A stretch of DNA of 64,000 bases, from the NCBI GenBank assembly GCA_021769555.1, contig JAETSR010000001.1:186001-250000 (forward strand), written 5' to 3'. Every line of letters begins with the position of its first letter. The stretch's first letter is position 1. The translations under genes were made by a program, and so were the position numbers. The stretch is from Clostridiaceae bacterium. Its GTDB lineage: Bacteria; Bacillota; Clostridia; Oscillospirales; Acutalibacteraceae. The notes under the pieces are model-generated. The model was given only the letters and a program-made list of their open reading frames with translations. It was not told where the DNA came from and ran no database searches. Of the stretch, positions 52,722-60,553 are shown piece by piece.

Positions 52722-53975
52722 ATGATGCTGATTGAAGGCCCAAACAGGCTTACAGGGGAGCTCTCGGTACAGGGGGCGAAGAACAGCACCCTGCCGCTGC
52801 TGGCCGGGGCCCTGCTGTGCAAGGGCCAGACCGTTCTGCACAACTGCCCGGAGCTCTCGGACGTGGACGCGGCGGTGAAGATATTGGAGCACCTGGGGTG
52901 CCGCTGCAAGCGGGAGGGCCACGACCTGACCATCGACAACTCCGTCACCTGCCACGAGATACCCGAGGAATTGATGAGAAGAATGCGCTCGTCCATCGTG
53001 TTCCTGGGGGCGATAATCAGCCGGTGCGGGGAGGCGCGGCTCTGCTCCCCGGGAGGGTGCGAGCTGGGGCCGAGGCCCATTGACCTGCATATTTCGTCTT
53101 TAAGGCGGCTTGGGGTGCAGGTGGAGGAGAGCGGGGGCTGGCTCATGTGCTCGGCCCCGGGGGGGATAAACGGCGCGTACGTGTCCCTCTCCTTCCCCAG
53201 CGTTGGGGCCACGGAGAACCTGATACTTGCGGCGGTATGCGGGAGCGGCACGACTATTATCGCCAACGCCGCCAGGGAGCCGGAGATATCCGACCTGTGC
53301 GAGTACCTGAACCGGTGCGGCGGGCGCATATACGGCGCGGGGGAGAGCTGCATAATCATCGACGGGGTGAAGGAGCTCTACGGCTCGGAGCACAGGGTCA
53401 TGCCGGACAGGATAGCGGCGGTGACCTATATGGCGGCGGCCGCGGTGACCGGGGGGAACGTGACCCTCAGGGACGTTGACAATACCCATATCCTGCCAAT
53501 GCTGGCGCCCTTTGAGGAGAGCGGGTGCCGGGTGCGGCAGCTGGGGGGGAGCCTGAATATACAGGCCCCGGGGAGGCTTTCGGCGGTGCGGCACATACGG
53601 ACAATGCCGTATCCGGGGTTTCCGACGGACGCGCAGCCGGTGGTGATGAGCATGGCGGCGGTGGGGGATGGTACAAGTGTATTCGTGGAGAACATATTTG
53701 AGAACAGGTACAGCCACGCCCAGGGATTGATGAGGATGGGGGCGAGGGTGAAGGTTGAGGGGAAGGTAGCGGTGGTCGAGGGGGTGCCGGAGCTGACTGG
53801 GGCGACGGTGGAGGCCATGGATTTGAGGGGAGGGGCCGCGCTGATAGTGGCGGGGCTTGGAGCGAAAGGGAGCACGAAGGTGCGGGGGATGGAGTACGTA
53901 GAGCGAGGCTACGAGCGGATAGAGGAAAGCCTTGCGGCGCTAGGCGCAAGAGTAAAAGTTTTTGAGGATTGTTAA
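52722..53975 (+). CDS. murA: UDP-N-acetylglucosamine 1-carboxyvinyltransferase
   Basis: First committed step of peptidoglycan synthesis, using PEP. The 417-residue enzyme has the N-terminal VQGAKNSTLPLLAG (catalytic Lys22-type) and the active-site loop SPGGCELGPRPIDLH with the fosfomycin-target Cys near residue 112. TMPYPGFPTDAQP and the C-terminal RGGAALIVAGL are conserved. GAGGTG precedes the ATG. Its last codons (VKVFEDC) are encoded by the left edge of repeat B3. Confidence 0.97.
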   Translation: MMLIEGPNRLTGELSVQGAKNSTLPLLAGALLCKGQTVLHNCPELSDVDAAVKILEHLGCRCKREGHDLTIDNSVTCHEIPEELMRRMRSSIVFLGAIISRCGEARLCSPGGCELGPRPIDLHISSLRRLGVQVEESGGWLMCSAPGGINGAYVSLSFPSVGATENLILAAVCGSGTTIIANAAREPEISDLCEYLNRCGGRIYGAGESCIIIDGVKELYGSEHRVMPDRIAAVTYMAAAAVTGGNVTLRDVDNTHILPMLAPFEESGCRVRQLGGSLNIQAPGRLSAVRHIRTMPYPGFPTDAQPVVMSMAAVGDGTSVFVENIFENRYSHAQGLMRMGARVKVEGKVAVVEGVPELTGATVEAMDLRGGAALIVAGLGAKGSTKVRGMEYVERGYERIEESLAALGARVKVFEDC

Positions 53976-54012
53976 GGAACTTTTTTTCAAAAAGTTCCTT
54001 GACGAAAGGGGG
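53953..54012 (+). repeat. Intergenic repeat family B, copy 3
   Basis: TAAAAGTTTTTGAGGATTG, AAGGAACTTTTT / AAAAAGTTCCTT hairpin, then AAAGGGGGG used by ftsQ. It overlaps the murA stop codon. Confidence 0.8.
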
Positions 54013-54021
54013 GCGCGCATC

Positions 54022-55206
54022 GTGAAAAAAAGCAGAAGACCCGAGCGAGAGCGACGGGGCTTCGAGGACATAAAATCAGATTCCACCGGCGGCCAGTCGC
54101 GGCCCGAATGGTTCAGCGAAACCAAGCGCCAGCGCTCCCAGCAGCGTGAGCGCAGCGCCGCGCGTTCCGTAAGCAATTCCCGCTCCCCAAACCGCCGCCC
54201 GAGAAATAGCAGCCAAAGAAAAGGCTCAAGACCCTCACAAAGCACGCGTCCCGGCACGCGTCCCGCCAGCCGTCCCAACCGCCGCGACGAGCCCAGAAAG
54301 CGCAAAAAGCCCATGAGCCTCTTCAAGCGCCGCCTGCTGATAGTCCTGGCCCTTCTGGGCATGGTATTCGTAACGGTCTTTTTAGCGGAGTCCCTCTTAC
54401 TCCGGGTAACTGAGGTAAAGGTCACCGGCGACCAGATATACGCAGAAGAGGACATAAAAAAGCTCTGCGGCTTCAAGGAGGGCGACAACCTCCTGCTGAT
54501 ACCCGCCTCGGACCGGGAGGAAAAGCTCGAGAGCCAGCTCCCCTACATTTCAAAGGCCAAGATAACCCGGAAGATACCCGGCACGGTGGTGATAGAGATA
54601 ACCGCCTCAAGGGGCGTGTGCTCCATGGAGTCCGGGGGGGCCTGGTGGGTGATAGACGGCACAGGCAAGGTGCTTGAGACCTGCCCCGGGCCGAAGGAGG
54701 GCCTTATGCAGGTGCTTGGGGTCACGGCCCAGAGCGCCAGGACCGGGGAGAAGCTGGTGCTTGAGGGGGAGGAGTCCTCGGCGGTGTTCACTGAGATAAT
54801 CGGGATAATCGACCGGCTGGGGGAGGACGGCGGGAGCGCCGCCTCGGAGTTCACGAAGATGGACCTGACGAATTTGTATGATATCAGGCTGTGGTATGAG
54901 GACAGGGTGGAGTGTGTGCTGGGGAATAAAGACCAGCTGGATTATAAGCTTATTCAGGGGTATGGGATTTTGACGAACCTCAATGATAAGGGGATTAAGG
55001 AGGGGCAGAGGGGGGTGCTGGATTTGTCCTATCTGCCTACTAAGAAGGCGTCTTATTTTAGGGAGGATGAAGGGAGTGAGGGGGCGCAGGGTACTGTCCC
55101 GCCGGCACAGCCTACGGCCGCCCCGGATGGGACGGTGCCGGAGCCGGAGCCTACGGCTGAGCCGGGGAGGGGGGATGAGATTCCGGATGGGCCTTTTACT
55201 GGATGA
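54022..55206 (+). CDS. ftsQ: Cell division protein FtsQ/DivIB
   Basis: A 394-residue bitopic divisome protein. A very basic, Ser/Arg-rich cytoplasmic region (about residues 1-105), one membrane segment (about 110-131, LLIVLALLGMVFVTVFLAES), a POTRA domain (VTEVKVTGDQIYAEEDIKKL, about 136-205), the FtsQ beta domain, and a proline/acid-rich tail with AQPTAAPDGTVPEPEPTAEP. GTG 54022 is chosen after AAGGGGGG; the upstream in-frame ATG lies in murA. ftsA does not follow. Confidence 0.93.
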   Translation: MKKSRRPERERRGFEDIKSDSTGGQSRPEWFSETKRQRSQQRERSAARSVSNSRSPNRRPRNSSQRKGSRPSQSTRPGTRPASRPNRRDEPRKRKKPMSLFKRRLLIVLALLGMVFVTVFLAESLLLRVTEVKVTGDQIYAEEDIKKLCGFKEGDNLLLIPASDREEKLESQLPYISKAKITRKIPGTVVIEITASRGVCSMESGGAWWVIDGTGKVLETCPGPKEGLMQVLGVTAQSARTGEKLVLEGEESSAVFTEIIGIIDRLGEDGGSAASEFTKMDLTNLYDIRLWYEDRVECVLGNKDQLDYKLIQGYGILTNLNDKGIKEGQRGVLDLSYLPTKKASYFREDEGSEGAQGTVPPAQPTAAPDGTVPEPEPTAEPGRGDEIPDGPFTG

Positions 55207-55380
55207 CTTGCCTGCGGCAAGGACCCAGGGGGCTCCTCGGGTCTCGCCTTCGGCTCGGTCGGCGCTGGACGATTGCCACTGGCAATCAGCGCCCCCCAGA
55301 CCCCTCGCCAGCCTAAGTCCCAGAGTTTGCAAAGCAAACTCTGCGACTTTGCTTCGCAAAGTCGGCTGGACCGGCCAATT
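55207..55380 (-). repeat. Intergenic repeat family C, inverted expanded copy
   Basis: Read on the minus strand it starts GGCCGGTCCAGCCGACTTTG and contains TTAGGCTGGCGAGGGGTCTG, as in the other C copies. Two extra perfect hairpins are nested in it: GACTTTGCGAAGCAAAGTC (55344-55362) and CAGAGTTTGCTTTGCAAACTCTG (split around 55331), plus GATTGCC-ACT-GGCAATC. It fills most of the gap before ftsZ. Confidence 0.75.
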
Positions 55381-55471
55381 TTTGACAGCCTATATATAGT
55401 AGCCGCGCGCTTACGCTCGCGCATTTTCAAGAAAAAAACATGTTTTTTCAAGGTTTTTTAAAAGTTTGACC

Positions 55472-55515
55472 TTGAAATTTCCCCAGAAAAGTGTTAAATT
55501 ATACTGTGTAACACT
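55472..55515 (+). promoter_or_regulatory. ftsZ promoter with inverted repeat
   Basis: TTGAAA (55472-55477), 17 bases, TAAATT (55495-55500). AGTGTTA (55490-55496) and TAACACT (55509-55515) form an inverted repeat across the -10 and start region. The leader to ftsZ is about 85 bases. The 390-base gap from 55207 otherwise holds only repeat DNA. Confidence 0.6.
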
Positions 55516-55596
55516 AGGTTGACGTAATCCGGCAGTGGAGGAGTCGCCGGATTCCTAAAAAGCATAGAAATGAGAAATGAAGGGTGGAAGTAAAAA

Positions 55597-56793
55597 ATGC
55601 CTTTTGAAGTTGACAATCTACTGGACGAGACCCCGCAGACCATAAAAGTAGTCGGTGTCGGCGGCGGCGGCGGCAACGCCGTCAACCGCATTGCCTCTGC
55701 CGGCGTGCGAAGCGTGGAGCTTGTGTGCATGAACACCGACAAGCAGGCCCTGCAGCGGAGCCAGGCCACCGTTAAGGTGCAGCTGGGCGAAAAGCTCACC
55801 AACGGCCGGGGCGCGGGCTCCAAGCCCGAGGTGGGCGAGAAGGCCGCCGAGGAGAGCCGCGAGGTGATTTTGCAGACCCTCAAGGACGCGGACATGGTGT
55901 TCATCACCGCGGGCATGGGCGGCGGCACCGGCACGGGCGCTGCTCCCGCCGTGGCGAAGATTGCAAGGGAGCAGGGGGCCCTGACGGTGGGCATTGTCAC
56001 CAAGCCCTTTGCCTTCGAGGGCCGCAGGAGGATGGAGCAGGCCGAGAAGGGCATTGCCGCCCTCAGGGAGCATGTGGACTCCCTGGTTGTCATCCCCAAC
56101 GAGCGGCTGAAGCTTGTCTCCGACGAGCGGATAACCCTCGCCAACGCCTTCCAGGTGGCCGACGACGTGCTGCGCCAGGGCGTGCAGAGCATTTCCGACC
56201 TGATACAGCTCCCCGGCATAGTCAACCTGGACTTCGAGGACGTGAAGTCCGTTATGCAGGACGCGGGCTACGCCCACATGGGCGTGGGCCACGGCAAGGG
56301 CAAGGACAAGGCCGAGCAGGCGGCTATGGCGGCAATTTCAAGCCCCCTGCTTGAGACGAAGATAGCCGGGGCAAGGGGCGTTATAATAAATATCACCTCA
56401 AGCGCGGATATAGCCCTTGATGAGATTGACACGGCCTCTCAGATTGTCACCGAGCGGGCCCATGAGAACGCAAACATAATCTGGGGCGCGACCTTTGACG
56501 AGAACATGCAGGACGAGATGGTTGTCACGGTCATAGCAACCGGCTTCGAGGGCATGAACGGCGAGAAGAAGCCCCCCCTGGACATAGACCTGGACGAGGA
56601 TTATCTCGGCCCGGTGAGCGCTCAGAACGACCCGGCCAACAATATCAACAGCCGCAGCTCCATGAACGGCAGCGTGGGCAGCGCGTCCATACGCACGGCC
56701 TCAAGCTATAGGGCCCAGGACAAGGTTGACCCCACGGTGATTGACGACGACGACACCTTTACTGATATTATGTCAATATTCAACAGGAAGTAA
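55597..56793 (+). CDS. ftsZ: Cell division protein FtsZ
   Basis: The tubulin-like GTPase that forms the division ring. The 398 residues have [17 protein letters not shown] (about 14-30), the tubulin signature [12 protein letters not shown] near 107-118, and NVDFED-type [11 protein letters not shown] near 207. A variable linker precedes the C-terminal [14 protein letters not shown] peptide, the binding site for partners. GTGGAAG lies before the ATG. It has its own promoter and no ftsA or sepF next to it. Confidence 0.98.
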   Translation: MPFEVDNLLDETPQTIKVVGVGGGGGNAVNRIASAGVRSVELVCMNTDKQALQRSQATVKVQLGEKLTNGRGAGSKPEVGEKAAEESREVILQTLKDADMVFITAGMGGGTGTGAAPAVAKIAREQGALTVGIVTKPFAFEGRRRMEQAEKGIAALREHVDSLVVIPNERLKLVSDERITLANAFQVADDVLRQGVQSISDLIQLPGIVNLDFEDVKSVMQDAGYAHMGVGHGKGKDKAEQAAMAAISSPLLETKIAGARGVIINITSSADIALDEIDTASQIVTERAHENANIIWGATFDENMQDEMVVTVIATGFEGMNGEKKPPLDIDLDEDYLGPVSAQNDPANNINSRSSMNGSVGSASIRTASSYRAQDKVDPTVIDDDDTFTDIMSIFNRK

Positions 56794-56805
56794 GAGGTTA
56801 CAGAT

Positions 56806-57195
56806 ATGACAAAGATAACTGGCGTGCACCATATAGCTGTGTTCCCCACGGCTGATAAATATAATGAGACGGTTGAGTTTTACACGAAGCTTCTGGGATT
56901 CCCTGTGACGCAGAGCTGGGGGGACCCGGAGAGGCCCTGCCTGATGGTCTCCTGCGGGGACAATTCCTGCATGGAGATAATCCCCTCGGATAAGGAGCGG
57001 GGCGCCGGCGGGCCGCTGGTGCACGTGGCGTTCTGGTGCGGGGACGGCTTGGATGAAGTGGTTGAGGACGTGCGCAAGGCGGGGTACACCGTGCGGGTGG
57101 AGCCCCAGGATTTGGAGCTTGCGGGGTCGCCCATACGCAACGCCTTCTTCTTTGGGCCCCTGGGCGAGGAGATTGAGCTGTTCTGGGTGAAATAA
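56806..57195 (+). CDS. VOC-family (glyoxalase-like) protein
   Basis: A 129-residue protein of the vicinal oxygen chelate fold. It has paired beta-alpha-beta-beta-beta units with HHIAVFP (metal His near residue 8), SCMEIIPSDK, LVHVAFWCGDGLDE and EEIELFWVK, the expected ligand strands. Lactoylglutathione lyase, fosfomycin resistance or epimerase roles are all possible; neither specific motif is clear. AGAGG precedes the ATG 13 bases after ftsZ. Confidence 0.85.
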   Translation: MTKITGVHHIAVFPTADKYNETVEFYTKLLGFPVTQSWGDPERPCLMVSCGDNSCMEIIPSDKERGAGGPLVHVAFWCGDGLDEVVEDVRKAGYTVRVEPQDLELAGSPIRNAFFFGPLGEEIELFWVK

Positions 57196-57207
57196 CGTCA
57201 TATTATA

Positions 57208-57792
57208 ATGGATATTGCCAGGATATACGGCGAACAGTACGGCCCGGAGGCGGGCCCCTGGAACCTGTCCCTTGAGAGCAAATATCTTGAGTACGCTATA
57301 ACCCGCTTCTTCGAGGAAAATTTCCCCCTGGAAGAGGGCGCGCGAGCCTGCAATGTGGGCGTCGGCGCGGGGTACTGGGACAGGTACCTCAGCTACAGGC
57401 CGGAGATTTCGGCGCTGACGAGCGTTGATATAGACCCGGAGATTTGTGAGAACTTTTTGGCCTGCCTTGAGAACGAGGGCAACCCAAATCATATTACTGT
57501 GCTGCAAAGGGACGTGCTGGATTGCGGCGAGCTTAGGGGGCAGTTTGACCTGGTGACCTTGGTGGGCAGCACTTTGAAGGAGTCCGCGCAAACCGAGGGG
57601 GTGCTCAGGCAGGCGTTTGCCTTCCTGAAACCCGGAGGACAGCTCTACTGCCAGTCAGTTTATGAAACGGACGGCGGTAAGGCCGCGCTGGAGCGGCTTT
57701 GCGCTGAAAATTCCATGAGAGTGGAGCGTTACGAGACTGAGACACGGTACGGACGCACCATAAGCTTCTGGAAGCTGGTAAAAAACGGATAA
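57208..57792 (+). CDS. Class I SAM-dependent methyltransferase-like protein
   Basis: A 194-residue protein with a methyltransferase fold: ACNVGVGAGYWDRYL replaces the usual DxGxGxG motif I (Asn for Asp), then SVDIDPEICENF, FDLVTLVGSTLKES and FLKPGGQLYCQSVY. The altered motif I and short length leave activity uncertain. It lies 12 bases after the VOC gene. No strong ribosome binding site is visible, suggesting coupling. Confidence 0.78.
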   Translation: MDIARIYGEQYGPEAGPWNLSLESKYLEYAITRFFEENFPLEEGARACNVGVGAGYWDRYLSYRPEISALTSVDIDPEICENFLACLENEGNPNHITVLQRDVLDCGELRGQFDLVTLVGSTLKESAQTEGVLRQAFAFLKPGGQLYCQSVYETDGGKAALERLCAENSMRVERYETETRYGRTISFWKLVKNG

Positions 57793-57797
57793 GCTGA

Positions 57798-57826
57798 GGG
57801 CCCGCCCCGGACAGGGCGGGCCTTTT
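57798..57826 (+). terminator. Terminator after the VOC/methyltransferase pair
   Basis: Perfect stem GGCCCGCCC / GGGCGGGCC followed by TTTTCC. Confidence 0.9.
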
Positions 57827-57852
57827 CCACAAGATATGGGAGGTGTAACGCT

Positions 57853-58353
57853 GTGCCATTACCAGGAATAGCCCAGCCCAACATAATCCCCCTCACCTCA
57901 TCCTGCCGCCTGCGCCGCTACGACGGCCATTACGAGCTGGCCCTCCCCGGCTACCAGGACCCGGCAGTCTATGAGAACTCCGAGGGCATATTCGATAAGT
58001 CAAAAATCCCGGACCTGGACTACGTGCGGGGAATGTTCACATACCTTGACAAAATCGGCGAGGTATACTTCATCGAAGCCCTGGAGGACGGGGAGTACGT
58101 GCCCGTCGGCGACGTGACCGTGAAGGACGAGAACCCGCCCATAGCCATCTGGCGGGCCGAGTACCGGGGCCGGGGGCTTGGGGCCCTTGTGATGAAGTCA
58201 GTGATTGACAGGCTCAGAGAGCTGGGCTATAAAAAAATCCGGGGCTCCACGGTGTACAAGTGGAACGAAATCTCCCTGAAAATGCACCTGAAGCTGGGCT
58301 TCAAGGTGACGGGGGAGACGGAAAACGACTATTTCCTGGACCTCGAGCTATAG
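57853..58353 (+). CDS. GNAT-family N-acetyltransferase
   Basis: A 166-residue GNAT with the acetyl-CoA site YRGRGLGALVMKSVIDRLRE near residues 115-134 and a KWNEISLKMHLKLGFK end. The start is GTG 57853, six bases after GGAGGTG. It opens a short group with the fumarase-like gene and the CDF transporter. Acceptor unknown. Confidence 0.87.
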   Translation: MPLPGIAQPNIIPLTSSCRLRRYDGHYELALPGYQDPAVYENSEGIFDKSKIPDLDYVRGMFTYLDKIGEVYFIEALEDGEYVPVGDVTVKDENPPIAIWRAEYRGRGLGALVMKSVIDRLRELGYKKIRGSTVYKWNEISLKMHLKLGFKVTGETENDYFLDLEL

Positions 58354-58370
58354 AGAAAGGATTTTCATAA

Positions 58371-58898
58371 ATGGACGAAATCAGACTGAACACCAGTGAG
58401 CTCACCGAGCGCGCCGCTGAGCTCCGGGCAGGCCAGCGGGTGCTTCTCTCCGGCACGGCCTACACCAGCCGGGACGCGGCCCATAAGCGCATTACGGAAA
58501 TGCTGGACCGGGGGGAGGAACCCCCCTACCCCCTCGCGGGCGCGGCCATTTACTACGCCGGGCCCACCCCCGCGCCGGAGGGCCTGCCCATCGGCTCCTG
58601 CGGCCCCACCACCAGCGCCCGCATGGACCCCTACACCCCCCGCTTTCTGGACCTGGGGCTCAAGTGCATGATTGGCAAGGGCAGGCGCTCCCCGGAGGTG
58701 GTTGAGGCCATGAAGCGGAATGGGGCCGTGTACCTCTGCGCCGTGGGCGGGGCGGGTGCGCTGGCGGCCAGGTGTGTCAGCGAATGCCAGGTTATCGCCT
58801 TTGAGGACTTGGGCTGCGAGTCCGTAAAGCGCCTCACTCTCCGGGATTTCCCGCTGATTGTGGGCATTGACAGCCTGGGCGGGAGCATACTGGTATGA
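58371..58898 (+). CDS. Class I fumarate hydratase / tartrate dehydratase beta-type subunit
   Basis: A 175-residue protein equal to the C-terminal (beta) part of class I iron-sulfur fumarases. The family motifs AIYYAGPTP, IGSCGPTTSARMD and GKGRRSPEV are intact, as is the CAVGGAGAL region. The matching alpha subunit, which holds the [4Fe-4S] cluster, is normally just upstream; here a GNAT gene is there instead. So the subunit is an orphan in this window. GAAAGGA precedes the ATG; the next gene overlaps its stop. Confidence 0.92.
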   Translation: MDEIRLNTSELTERAAELRAGQRVLLSGTAYTSRDAAHKRITEMLDRGEEPPYPLAGAAIYYAGPTPAPEGLPIGSCGPTTSARMDPYTPRFLDLGLKCMIGKGRRSPEVVEAMKRNGAVYLCAVGGAGALAARCVSECQVIAFEDLGCESVKRLTLRDFPLIVGIDSLGGSILV

Positions 58899-60019
58899 AA
58901 GAGCTAAGCAGGGAAAAGCAGGGGAGCCTCGCGGGGGCCGTGGGCATTGGCGTCAATATATTGTTGTTTGTGATAAAGCTCATAGCAGGGCTTGTGTCCG
59001 GGAGCGTGGCAATCCTGGCGGACGCGGTGAACAACCTGACGGACTCCGGGTCCTCCATCATCATGCTGGTGGGCTTCAGGCTCTCGGGCAAGCCCGCGGA
59101 CCGGGAGCACCCCTTCGGGCACGCGCGGATAGAGTACCTCTGCGGGGTGATAGTCTCCTTCATCGTGCTGTTTCTGGGGCTTGAGCTGGGGAAGACCTCG
59201 GTGGGGAAGATATTCTCCCCGGAGGGGGCCAGCTTCGGGCCCGTGGCAATAGGGGTGCTGATACTGTCAATACTTGTCAAGCTCTGGCTCTGCCTTTTCT
59301 ATACGAGAGTGGGCAGAAGGATAAACAGCCAGAGCCTTATCGCCACTGCCAGCGACAGCCGCAACGACGTTATCTCCACCTCGGTGGTGCTCCTGGGGGC
59401 CGTGCTCACCAGGCTCACCAGCCTTGAGCTGGACGGCTGGCTGGGCCTTCTGGTGGCGGTTTTCATCATGGTTTCCGGCGTGAAGCTGACTATCGAGACC
59501 GCCGACCCCCTTTTGGGCCGGGCCCCTGAGGGGGAGCTGGTTAGGGGGATATATGACAGGATTAGGAGCTATGAGGGGATAATCGGCATACACGACCTGA
59601 CCGTGCACAGCTACGGCGAGGGCCGCACCTTCGCCAGCGTCCACTGCGAGGTCCCCGCCGAGGACGATATCCTCGTCAGCCACGACCTTATCGACAACAT
59701 CGAGCGGGACTTCCTTACAGAGGAGAACATCCACCTGGTGATACACCTGGACCCGGTGATAACCTGCGACGAGAAGGCCAACGCCCTCAAGGAGGAGGTG
59801 CTGGGGCGGGTGAAGGCCCTGTACCCCCAGGCGGCCATACACGATTTCAGGGTGGTCTGGGGCGTGACCCACTCAAACGTCCTGTTCGACGTGGCCGTGC
59901 CCTTCTCTGTAAAGGACAGCGACAGGGAGGTGCTGGAGAAGGTCACGGGGGAGGTTGAGGGCATGGACCCGTCCTATCGGGCGGTGCTGGCGGTGGATAG
60001 GGTTGTGGACGCTGGCTGA
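58895..60019 (+). CDS. Cation diffusion facilitator transporter
   Basis: A 374-residue metal exporter (Zn/Fe/Mn/Co-type CDF). About six membrane segments in the first 215 residues; ADAVNNLTDSGSS gives the DxxxD metal site in helix 2, HPFGHARIEY the conserved cytoplasmic-side motif, and SDSRNDVIST the helix 5 site. The C terminus is longer than in FieF, with an extra ferredoxin-like domain (about 300-374). ATGA overlap couples it to the fumarase-like gene. Confidence 0.93.
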   Translation: MKELSREKQGSLAGAVGIGVNILLFVIKLIAGLVSGSVAILADAVNNLTDSGSSIIMLVGFRLSGKPADREHPFGHARIEYLCGVIVSFIVLFLGLELGKTSVGKIFSPEGASFGPVAIGVLILSILVKLWLCLFYTRVGRRINSQSLIATASDSRNDVISTSVVLLGAVLTRLTSLELDGWLGLLVAVFIMVSGVKLTIETADPLLGRAPEGELVRGIYDRIRSYEGIIGIHDLTVHSYGEGRTFASVHCEVPAEDDILVSHDLIDNIERDFLTEENIHLVIHLDPVITCDEKANALKEEVLGRVKALYPQAAIHDFRVVWGVTHSNVLFDVAVPFSVKDSDREVLEKVTGEVEGMDPSYRAVLAVDRVVDAG

Positions 60020-60027
60020 CGCCAGGT

Positions 60028-60090
60028 CCCGGAGTTTCCCTCGGCTCTGAAAGAGCCGCCCCCGCTTTGCGGGGTACCGGGAAACTCCTG
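60028..60090 (+). terminator. Three-way-junction hairpin after the CDF gene
   Basis: An outer perfect 10-bp stem GGAGTTTCCC / GGGAAACTCC (60031-60040, 60079-60088) encloses two side hairpins, CGGCTCT-GAA-AGAGCCG and CCCCGC-TTT-GCGGGG. A TTTT follows at 60092. Confidence 0.7.
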
Positions 60091-60125
60091 CTTTTGCGGG
60101 AACACTTTGGTTTTGGCTTTTTATG

Positions 60126-60154
60126 TTGACATGATTCGACACAGGCTGTATAAT
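60126..60154 (+). promoter_or_regulatory. Toxin mRNA promoter (type I TA)
   Basis: Perfect consensus TTGACA (60126-60131), 17 bases, TATAAT (60149-60154). It gives a leader of about 140 bases. Confidence 0.9.
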
Positions 60155-60301
60155 ATACGTTAAGGACACTGCAGGACAGTACGACGGATAAAGACGGTGA
60201 ACGGCTGGCCTTCAACAGAAGGCCTGGAACTTCTGATTACATAGAGACCCGCCATGCAGCCAGCATGGAAGGGATTCCTCCGTGGAAAGGAGGTGATACT
60301 T

Positions 60302-60394
60302 TTGACTATGTATGAGGCTTTGCAGACATTGCTGGACTTGCTCCAGTTTATGGTAACTCTGCTTATCGCCGCTAACATAAGCACGAAAAAGTAG
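60302..60394 (+). CDS. Small holin-like/TxpA-type membrane toxin, 30 residues
   Basis: A 30-residue peptide, MTMYEALQTLLDLLQF followed by MVTLLIAANISTKK: a short start with YEAL, one hydrophobic helix and a basic end. This is the pattern of putative holin-like toxins and of TxpA (MxxYE then a hydrophobic helix). TTG 60302 puts YE in the family register and lies five bases after AAAGGAGGTGAT, a perfect anti-SD match. CCTCC at 60276-60280 can pair with GGAGG and hide that site. An antisense RNA converges on it. Overexpression would be expected to damage the membrane, by family knowledge. Confidence 0.8.
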   Translation: MTMYEALQTLLDLLQFMVTLLIAANISTKK

Positions 60395-60518
60395 CCGCTC
60401 CGGTCCAATGGTAGCGGCTACTTTTAACACAGTAGCATAAAACCGGGCCAGCCGTTCCAACTCCCATCGGAACCCCTGCAGTGTTCGCTGCTGCCCGCTT
60501 ATTTTTATTTCATTCCCT
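60386..60518 (-). ncRNA. Antisense RNA antitoxin, convergent with the toxin mRNA
   Basis: Predicted from the perfect promoter at 60525-60553 to the shared terminator, about 130 bases. It overlaps the last codons of the toxin gene and the 3' end of its mRNA by about 40 bases, like RatA against txpA. No ORF with a ribosome binding site lies on it. Confidence 0.75.
60391..60425. terminator. Bidirectional terminator shared by toxin mRNA and antisense RNA
   Basis: Perfect stem GTAGCCGCT / AGCGGCTAC (60391-60399, 60413-60421). Four T follow on the plus strand and five T on the minus strand. Confidence 0.9.
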
Positions 60519-60524
60519 GCCTAT

Positions 60525-60553
60525 ATTATACCCTCTCCCCCGCAATTTGTCAA
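60525..60553 (-). promoter_or_regulatory. Antisense RNA promoter
   Basis: Perfect consensus on the minus strand: TTGACA (60548-60553), 17 bases, TATAAT (60525-60530). It overlaps the stop codon of the SLOG gene, and no minus-strand gene follows, so it must serve an RNA. Confidence 0.9.

Larger units (their letters stand above)
60166..60484. repeat. Inverted leader repeats flanking the toxin gene
   Basis: ACACTGCAGG (60166-60175 plus strand; 60475-60484 minus strand) and GAACGGCTGGCC (60199-60210 plus; 60447-60458 minus) occur in the same order at both ends, facing inward. The toxin mRNA and the antisense RNA thus have related 5' leaders. Confidence 0.8.

Noticed and set aside
60160..60460. 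Minus-strand ORFs of 82 residues across the type I TA locus
   Set aside because: They run through terminators and both promoters and have no Shine-Dalgarno; the sequence is better explained by RNAs and a short toxin.
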